Source: Pseudovirgaria hyperparasitica
Lineage: Eukaryota; Ascomycota; Dothideomycetes; Acrospermales; Acrospermaceae
NCBI RefSeq assembly: GCF_010093815.1
Contig: NW_022985552.1
Coordinates: 496,001-560,000 of the forward strand
Direction of reading: 5' to 3'
Length of the DNA stretch: 64,000 nucleotides
Below, piece by piece: positions 57,382 to 64,000 of this stretch. The translations under genes and the position numbers were made by a program. Under the pieces are notes generated by a model, which had not been told where the DNA came from, made no database searches, and was given only the letters and a program-made list of their open reading frames with translations. Numbering within the stretch: position 1 is the stretch's first letter; every line of letters begins with the position of its first letter.

Positions 57382-58603
57382 ATGGACGCTCTGTCTGGTC
57401 TGGATGCTCACCAGAAGCCCCCGGAAGACATCCGGCTGGTCTATAAGTCATACCAGAAGATGAAAGTGGCGGCGTTAGATTGGGATGAAAACCTGCTAGA
57501 CTTTAAGAGAGAATTATCAAAAACGCATAAAAGCAAGGTCAAAGTCTTGCACACACTAGACTATGAACATCTTCAAGGTATCTTCCAACAGTTCACCGGA
57601 GAAGTGGTGGATGTCAGTAATCGAGCCTGCGAAAAGAAGGCAACGATTCCAGCTTCGATACCGGTGTATGAACACGATGACTGTCCAGGTAAGGATATTT
57701 GAACGAGGCTGGTACTGCTGCAATTTTCTGATCATCGCCTTTTCACGATGGAGAGCGGCTGTTCGACTTCGGACGTACTTCAAGCGCTACACCAGTCTTA
57801 CCTAGCCTTGCGCCTGACACTACACAGGCTTACGCATAATTCCATCCGCAATCCCATTGAGTACTCAAAGAGTTCTCCTGGACCGGCTGCTCCATCGAGA
57901 TCTCGTGAATCCAAGGCACATGACCAACGTGCATCTACATCACCACCTCATACAACCAGCGTCTGGTCAGTCTTTTTTCTCACTTCCACCGGAGCCTGTG
58001 CCAGTGTACAGACCAAAAGACCCGGCGGTCCATGGGCCCCTCACGCTCGAATCGCTTCTGAACCGAAAACTTCGATGGGTCACTCTGGGAGGCCAGTATG
58101 ACTGGACCAGGAAGAGATATCCCACATCTGAGCCTCCACCATTCCCTGATGATATCGCTCGCCTGCTACGCGGGCTATGTCCAGACATATTACCTGAGGC
58201 GGCAATCTGTAACCTCTACACCCCAGGTGATACATTGAGCCTACATCGCGATGTCAGTGAGCAATGTGCTGCGCCTCTACTGAGTCTGAGCATTGGTTGT
58301 GATGCAATATTCATCCTGAGTGCCCTGAAAGATAGGGGCACCCCAATGGAGACAACTTATCCACCTGCCACGATCAAATTGCATTCAGGCGATATTGTTG
58401 TGATGTCTGGGCCTTCTCGCTTTGCCTGGCATGGCATTCCCAAGGTCATTGCAGATACGTGTCCAGAAGCCCTGAGCGAATGGCCGTCATTTGAATGTGA
58501 CAGCACATCAAGTATAGGTGTCCGCCCTTTCTCGCAGTGGTCTGGCTGGTTGAAACGGAAGCGTATCAATCTAAATGTAAGGCAGATGTTTGCCGGTGAA
58601 TAG
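57382..58603 (+). CDS. AlkB-type 2-oxoglutarate/Fe(II) dioxygenase
   Basis: Exons 57382-57688 and 57828-58603 (139-bp intron) encode 360 residues. The core has YDWTRKRYP, ICNLYTPGDTLSLHRDVSEQ with iron ligands His242 and Asp244, then LSIGCDAIFILS, SGDIVVMSGPSRFAWHGIP with His304, and INLNVRQMF with the 2-oxoglutarate-binding Arg354. This is the AlkB/Alkbh1 pattern. Family members remove methyl groups from DNA or RNA bases by oxidation; the longer N-terminal part (about 100 residues, helical and charged) resembles fungal Abh1-like proteins. The gene is divergent from cdc2. Confidence 0.92.
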
Positions 58604-58935
58604 CAAAACAACGCGCCCCGATACCGGGGAGTCTCGATCATCAACTGTATTTCTAAGCGTCTTTCCACGTAGGCTGCCCGTGTGACCGAGTTGACAGCAT
58701 CGCCAGGGTAGCAAAGTGAGGAAGAAAAACATCTACCTTGCAGGGATGGGATCCCTTTGCCTTCTTTGCCTTGTGGTTCGCCTCACATCCAGGGCCGGTC
58801 AGCATTCTCCAAGCGGGTGTAGACTTCACGATATGTTGTGCATTTAGTTATCTTCGAGAAACTTATAGGAAAGTGCCCGCTCTTGAACTGGTCCAGGCCT
58901 CTGAAAGCATCACAGATATCCTTGACTAAGCACAA
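58604..58935. other. Intergenic region upstream of the zinc-finger gene
   Basis: A 332-bp gap between two plus-strand genes. No specific signal is recognised. Confidence 0.35.
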
Positions 58936-60636
58936 ATGGACATGTTCTCCCCAAACGATTACCATTCTCATCAAGCTCGCAACGATGGCGGCAACACACC
59001 CCAATTTCTTCAGGTTCCATATTCTTACGCTCAGTATCATGATACCAGCAATCCTCCAAGCTACGCAATGCAGTGGTCACATTTGGACGGCTCGAATGTA
59101 CCTCCCGAACAACCTGCTTATACGCACGCACAGAGCTCCAGCTTCCCACCTCACGAGGGCCTGCAATACGTCACCGATGCATCCGACGCTGGCAGTTATG
59201 CTGGCTTGGCGTTGTCACCAGGAGATAACAATAGCGTGTGAGTGCCCAATCTACTTTGTCCGCAAGTACAGAGGCGAATCCCCAAGGCTTCGCAAACACA
59301 TATGGAAGGTATTTTAGAGACGTCAACGTTCAATGTTGGGCCCGTATCAGCTAACCGAGCTTAAACCATGGTCATGGGTCTATCCGAAGTCACCCCATTT
59401 CCATACATACCGCGAAGGAAAGCATTGGTTTTTCCGCCCCAGAGATACAATACAATTCCTCTTTTTCTTCTTCATATTTGGGAACGACCAACCAGTTCAA
59501 CGGTTGATGTCTGTATACTGACACGCTGCCAAACAGTGGTGGAAGGGGCATGAGGCTGACAGGTTTCCGCAGTGTGCTCTTTTAAGGATGACATCCGGAT
59601 AATAATGGACCGTAGGGCCTTTGGACCGTTGGACTTCTGGATCTATGGCGTGGACTTCTGGACGCATGATGTTTTCTTCCATTGTGACTGGGATGCTTAC
59701 TGGACCTCTTGAACTGAACTGGAAATTGCCAAAGGACAAAGCTGGTCTATTGGCTCCCTTTGATCGTCCCTTGATAGGCGACAGAATTTTTATATGACAC
59801 ACTGCTTACAAGTTCCTGCCTTTGCTACCTGGTGCTGGATCCCCGGTCTTTGAAATATCGTGGCAATTCCAGCTACTTTCTCTATCCCGTCCGCCATATA
59901 GAGTCAGTTGCGACTAAGCGCCGCATGTCTTGGACGAATCCCTACCAAAACCCGACAGCGGTGTTGTTCACTCGCTTCACTCTCGCATTTCACAGACAGA
60001 CCGCATATCTAGGCGATCTTTGGACTACACGACCCTCGTTTGAATACCCACCACCTTCCTTGCTTGGGACCGCTCCCAGCCATTTTTGGGCATGACCTCT
60101 CATGCAAACACACCATTTCCGTCAGGCCTTTTGAAAATTGGAATTGGTCGATACGATCCCTCGAACCTCAACTAAGACGTCTCTCTTAGAAGCAACATTC
60201 AGTCAGCGATCTCTGTTATTGCATACGTCAACTCCGACTACTCCTTCTCATGCGCCCTCGCCGGCTGCGAGGGTATCAGCTTCAAGCGTGTCGCCGACCT
60301 CAAACGACATCATGAATCGCATCACCAGCAGAGCCAACAATTCTGGTGTCGAGTTTCGACGTGTCGCCGAAGTCGCAAGGAGAGTCATTGTCAAAGCGAT
60401 GGTCTGTCCGGAAAGGCATTCAAGCGCAAGGACAAGCGTGATGAGCATGAGGAGAAGGTTCATGGGATAATGTCGTCTCGGCGCACGTCTCGACACGTAT
60501 CTCGTCTCAGCGCATCATCCAGGTGAGTCAATTCTACCATCATCTTTTGATAAATTCCTGACGATGACGCAGCAACACGCCGTTGACCAGCTATTATGCT
60601 CCTGAGATCACGCAGGCGCCCCCCGAATTCTATTAG
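58936..60636 (+). CDS. C2H2 zinc-finger protein, exon structure partly unresolved
   Basis: Three parts are supported. The first exon 58936-59237 encodes a Tyr/Pro/Ser-rich head (MDMFSPNDYHSHQARNDGG), ending at a GTGAGT donor. A later exon ending at 60522 encodes two C2H2-like fingers: FSCALAGCEGISFKRVADLKRHHESH, split here as FSCALAGCEG and FKRVADLKRHHESHH, and a second with FWCRVSTCRR and KRKDKRDEHEEKVHG. The last exon 60573-60636 adds NTPLTSYYAPEITQAPPEFY before a stop, after a 50-bp intron. The middle (59238-60200) could hold one or two exons or a long intron; I could not find an unforced join. A nuclear transcription factor is likely from the finger type. Confidence 0.5.
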
Positions 60637-62497
60637 ATAATCCCTTCTCGGGATTATTCTTGTAAGCATGTTCGGTCGGCCAAGAGTCTGCTTTTCTGCA
60701 CTTTAGATGTCTGGTATTATTAGTTCTTTGATGGTCTCTGGCCTGCATGGGTAGTTCTGGCGCTCGTACATTTTTATGCTTTCGCTGTATGGCTCTTTTC
60801 GGTATATAGACCCTTCTCTTTATTTTCTTGGCCTTCCCGGAGTACCCCGTCAGATCGCATTTTCTGCGACCTATCGCGTCTTATTCATCTTTTCCCGTGA
60901 AGCATGCCAATGCTATGAACTTGTGTTTTCTTCTTCCATCATTCTTTCAACATCTTCCGTATATAACAACATTGTACGGCGGTGTCAAGTGTCATTATAT
61001 CAAGCATTCTTCCCTATTTGTGCATGTGTTCTGGTGGCTCAACAGTGCTCCTCATCCTGACCCATCAAAATGCTAGCCGCTTTCATTTGATTGGCAGATC
61101 CGATGCCACTGTGATATCCTTCTCTTCTCTGTGCCTCCTCTATTTCGGTACTCCTGACAGCCACTCTCACTCTTACGGTACTTTCGAATGCAACTTCGTG
61201 TATGCTCAGCAGACGGTCTGGAAATATTCTGGCTTGCGATCCTGGTCGAAACTGGGAGCTGTCAGAGAGAGTCAGAACCTTCCACTCAGAAGGGTTTCTA
61301 GGGCCAGGGTATGGTCACTGTCGGATGGAGAACAGTCGCGCTATTGCCCATCTCTCTCCACTCCTAGTAGTGCTCGTCATCTTCTCGGGTGTTGCGTTGC
61401 TACGGCTTGTATCTCCTTTCTGGTCCTTCCATGAAACCTTTTGTTTGGAAGAGGACGTCCTAGAGTATGAGATAACTCGTAGAGATGATGAACTTCCGTG
61501 GCATATGTCTCATATAACTGCTCAGGAGGGAGGGGGAGTGTAAGTTGGGTTTCACAGGACCGTAGACCATAGTGCTGGATGTCGTCTAATTCATGTTTAA
61601 CTGTGAATACGCGCAGTGTTCAAAGTGAAGGGACTTGACTATTTCACGTTGTGGTGAGGATGGATGGATATATTTCCTCCCAAGACGACTTGCCATACGT
61701 TGGTGAGCAATAAGACATTTCAAAGTTACGTTGGGCGCATATGATCCGACAAGCCCTGACCTGTGACTTTAGATCTTCTGTCTTTTGCCTGATAAGCCTT
61801 TGGACTTTCATGTCTCGTTTTTCTTGACTTTTGATCCATGGTTTCCTCCATGTCTGGTTAATCAGTTCCAGAGAGAAGCTTCGACAATGCTTGGTGATTC
61901 AGCGTTGCGTCTAAGCGAGACATATCACAGCACAGAGTTGGCACATCTGCTGGATCGTAGTCATTCACTCGTGACTAATGAAGCACCGGGCTATCGCATG
62001 CCTCAGATGATCGTAGCTAGACGAGCGGATAGCCGGATATAAGACTCTCCCGTTGGACCTCATATGACGTTCCTGTTAGTCACACAGTAGTTTTATATTC
62101 ACAATGAGTGTATGTGATAGCACAGTGAAGGTCAATCAAGGGATATCGGCTCCATTCTGCATGGGTCATCATGATAGGGGGTCATACTGCAAACAGGGGG
62201 CTTGCTTTCGATTGTTCACTTCCGGTTCTCCTGTCAAAGGACAATCTTCTGTCTTCCATATCTCTTCCCGAGATTTCTTGCTTCTACACAACTCTCGATT
62301 ACGCATCTCCCAAGCATACAAAGAGCATTGATTCTCCTCTAAACCGCAGCTTTTCCAAATTCAGAGGCTCTCAGACAACTTGACACTGTCTACCAATCTG
62401 TAAGAAACACAGTTCCCCCACGTTACCTACCCGAGATCTAACGTTCTCAAGTCCACTCATCACACATCTACATCGTAGCCACAAAAATCAGCATACC
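60637..62497. other. Gene-poor stretch of 1.9 kb
   Basis: Pyrimidine-rich patches and AT-rich pieces alternate. Apart from the weak 113-codon frame listed separately, nothing is coding by eye. Parts may be 3' untranslated region of the zinc-finger gene and the leader of the Ser/Pro-rich gene. Confidence 0.35.
61202..61543 (+). CDS. Possible small membrane protein, 113 residues
   Basis: An ATG-started frame with one clear hydrophobic helix (HLSPLLVVLVIFSGVALLRL) between a mixed N-terminal part and an acidic C-terminal part (EEDVLEYEITRRDDELPW). No intron signals and no family resemblance support it. It may equally be random. Confidence 0.2.
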   Translation: MLSRRSGNILACDPGRNWELSERVRTFHSEGFLGPGYGHCRMENSRAIAHLSPLLVVLVIFSGVALLRLVSPFWSFHETFCLEEDVLEYEITRRDDELPWHMSHITAQEGGGV

Positions 62498-63346
62498 ATG
62501 TCCGATTCCACCCCAACCAAGAAGTCCTCAACCACCTCCTTCTTCACAAACGCATCCTCAGAATTCACCGCCACCCCGCTGAAAACCCAGCCCTCCAGCA
62601 GACCGACAAAGAAGCACCCCTCCAATCCCTCCATCTCAACAGACAGCTCCAGCAACTGGGACGGCGAGCGATTCTCCCTCCACGCCCCCGACGGCGGCCC
62701 ACCCCAACACCCACCCACCAGCCAACCCCCTCTCCCCCAAACCCACACCACAGAAACCATCCTCACCCCCTGCTCCTCCTCCCTCCCCAAAACCACCACC
62801 ATGTGCCCAAACACCCGCAAACCCCCCATCTTCTGCTGCCCCGCCCTCACCCTCCACCGCTCCGACCCAGACACCACCCTCAACAAACCCCTCCTCTCCC
62901 CCGACGCCTCCTCCTTCCTCGCCCACGCAGGCGCACACCTCGTCCCAGACCGCGTCCCGCGCAGCACCGGCCTCATCATCCAGCGCAACGCCCACTCCGT
63001 CAAGCCGCTGCTGGCCAGCGAATCGAAGCGACGACCGGTGGAATCGCCGGGCGCGCCGCAGCGCTTCGTCAAGGAAGCTGTGGGCGCGGCGGCAGGGCGG
63101 TGGGTGGAGGTGACGCAGGTAGAGTGGGCCGGGCTGGGGATGGAGATGCTGGGGACGACGGCGGAGGTGCAGTGTGAGGCGCATCAGGAGGCGTGGGAGT
63201 TGACGGTGTTTGGGCGGCCTGGGGAGGAGGAAGGGGTTGGTGGTGTGGGGGTGAGTAGTCGGTCGAGTTCGGAGGAGTCGAGTGAGATTGATCCGGATGA
63301 GGTGGTGGATACGAGTTATTTGACGAGGAGGCCGGTGGGTGGGTAG
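62498..63346 (+). CDS. Ser/Pro-rich protein with a structured C-terminal half, function unknown
   Basis: A single exon of 282 residues from MSDSTPTKKSSTTSFF. Residues 1-110 are low complexity (Ser, Thr, Pro). From about 130 the sequence looks ordered: LLSPDASSFLAHAGAHLVPD, RSTGLIIQRNAHSV, GRWVEVTQVEWAGLGMEML and EAHQEAWELTVFGRP. The tail is Ser/Glu-rich. Base use is odd: the first half is strongly C-rich on the plus strand and the second half strongly G-rich, so long antisense frames exist at 62488-63072 and 62636-63184 on the other strand. The plus frame is preferred because the ATG context is good and the protein has ordered segments; I do not recognise a family. Confidence 0.65.
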   Translation: MSDSTPTKKSSTTSFFTNASSEFTATPLKTQPSSRPTKKHPSNPSISTDSSSNWDGERFSLHAPDGGPPQHPPTSQPPLPQTHTTETILTPCSSSLPKTTTMCPNTRKPPIFCCPALTLHRSDPDTTLNKPLLSPDASSFLAHAGAHLVPDRVPRSTGLIIQRNAHSVKPLLASESKRRPVESPGAPQRFVKEAVGAAAGRWVEVTQVEWAGLGMEMLGTTAEVQCEAHQEAWELTVFGRPGEEEGVGGVGVSSRSSSEESSEIDPDEVVDTSYLTRRPVGG

Positions 63347-64000
63347 GTAGGGGGTTTGGCTAGTGGGTGAGAGGGGGGGTGGTGGTGCGGTGTTGTTTGG
63401 GGGATGAAGAGGTCTGGGGAGGGGGAGAGGGTTTGTTGTTTGTATATTAGATAGAGAGTCTGTTCAATGAGAGGTCATGAGGTGTCATTTCTAGCGATAG
63501 CCGGTGGAGCTTCCTTTGGTTCTACTGCGCTGTGATTATCGTGCTGTCTGTGAATGTAGCATGGAGAAGTCTGTAATGTTGCTATATATAGTATAGTATT
63601 CATAGCTATGACAGGAGAAACTGCTATATCTAGTCTATTGTAAAGGACTCGTATGTTGTATAAGCCTTAGCAGTCTTGATAAGCTATAATCTCTAAGCAA
63701 AAAATTATAACGTATCATCACCTATACCATCTGGTTTGTAATACTATATCCCTCTACCTTTGTCGAAGAAACACCTGGTGCACCTAGGCCAAATCGGGAC
63801 GTATTCCAGTAACAAGGTAATTCATTGATCCAATCAATTGCACGTACGTTAGCTGTCGTTCTTGATCGACAATATCTTCTAATTGCAACGGGAATAGGTT
63901 CGCGTCGACGGGAGTCTTCCAGCCATTATAGTCTTACATTCCGAACCTGCGAAGAACCTTTAAAGCATGTCCTTTTTGGGAGAGTTGAATTTGCCCTTCT
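63347..64000. other. 3' flank of the Ser/Pro-rich gene to the window end
   Basis: From 63347 to 63433 the plus strand is very G-rich with many runs of three or more G. From 63450 to the end the stretch is AT-rich without genes. Confidence 0.45.

Noticed and set aside
60138-60470. 110-codon plus-strand frame
   Set aside because: The overlapping frame encodes C2H2 fingers and is therefore the real one.
62803-63177. 124-codon plus-strand frame of Pro/Arg/His repeats
   Set aside because: Frame-shifted shadow of the Ser/Pro-rich gene.
62636-63184. 182-codon minus-strand frame, Gly/Ala/Arg-rich
   Set aside because: Explained by the base-skew switch in the plus-strand gene; the protein is low complexity only.

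Overview
The window looks like a chromosome segment of a filamentous ascomycete (Pezizomycotina; Dothideomycetes is my best guess, by inference only). Almost every gene is split by short GT-AG introns of about 46-75 bp. The proteins are typical fungal families: Yap1/AP-1, Clr5, Fmp52, Lsb5, capping protein alpha, Cdc2 and a two-domain glyoxalase I. Intron junctions were placed by hand from reading frame, splice consensus and family motifs.

Left part, 1-26 kb: one core gene (the AP-1 stress regulator, 647-2974) is followed by a gene-poor, decayed tract. It holds a run of well-formed introns without an open reading frame (3.7-7.3 kb), a small Clr5-domain gene (9763-10703), an AT-rich unassigned stretch (10.9-12.7 kb), an Arg/Ser-rich membrane-anchored protein (14206-14940), a 96-bp near-perfect palindrome, a broken GHKL/Hsp90-type ATPase gene (16.5-18.6 kb) with a minisatellite at its end, and a 5'-truncated Dal5-like transporter (20.6-21.7 kb). 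Two intact minus-strand oxidoreductase genes follow: Fmp52-like (22444-23210) and a secreted berberine-bridge-type flavoprotein (23430-25082).

Middle part, 26-45 kb: a small mitochondrial-type protein; a 1982-residue ZNFX1/Hrr1-like helicase with CCCH, NF-X1 and RZ zinc fingers (28608-34612); F-actin capping protein alpha (8 exons); two long low-complexity conserved proteins; Lsb5 (VHS-GAT endocytic adaptor) with a GC-AG intron; and a roadblock/LC7 protein.

Right part, 46-64 kb: dense housekeeping genes. These are glyoxalase I, a long-form 3-phosphoglycerate dehydrogenase, a DUF4185 protein, an orphan protein overlapping an alpha/beta hydrolase tail to tail, a signal-less GH18 glycosidase fused to a UBA domain, Cdc2/CDK1 divergent from an AlkB-type dioxygenase, a C2H2 zinc-finger gene whose middle I could not resolve, and a serine/proline-rich protein with a strong switch in base skew.

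The genes do not form one pathway. Loose themes are stress and damage response (AP-1, glyoxalase, AlkB), RNA silencing or innate RNA surveillance (ZNFX1-like helicase, possibly Clr5) and actin/endocytosis (capping protein, Lsb5). No tRNA, rRNA or CRISPR array was seen.
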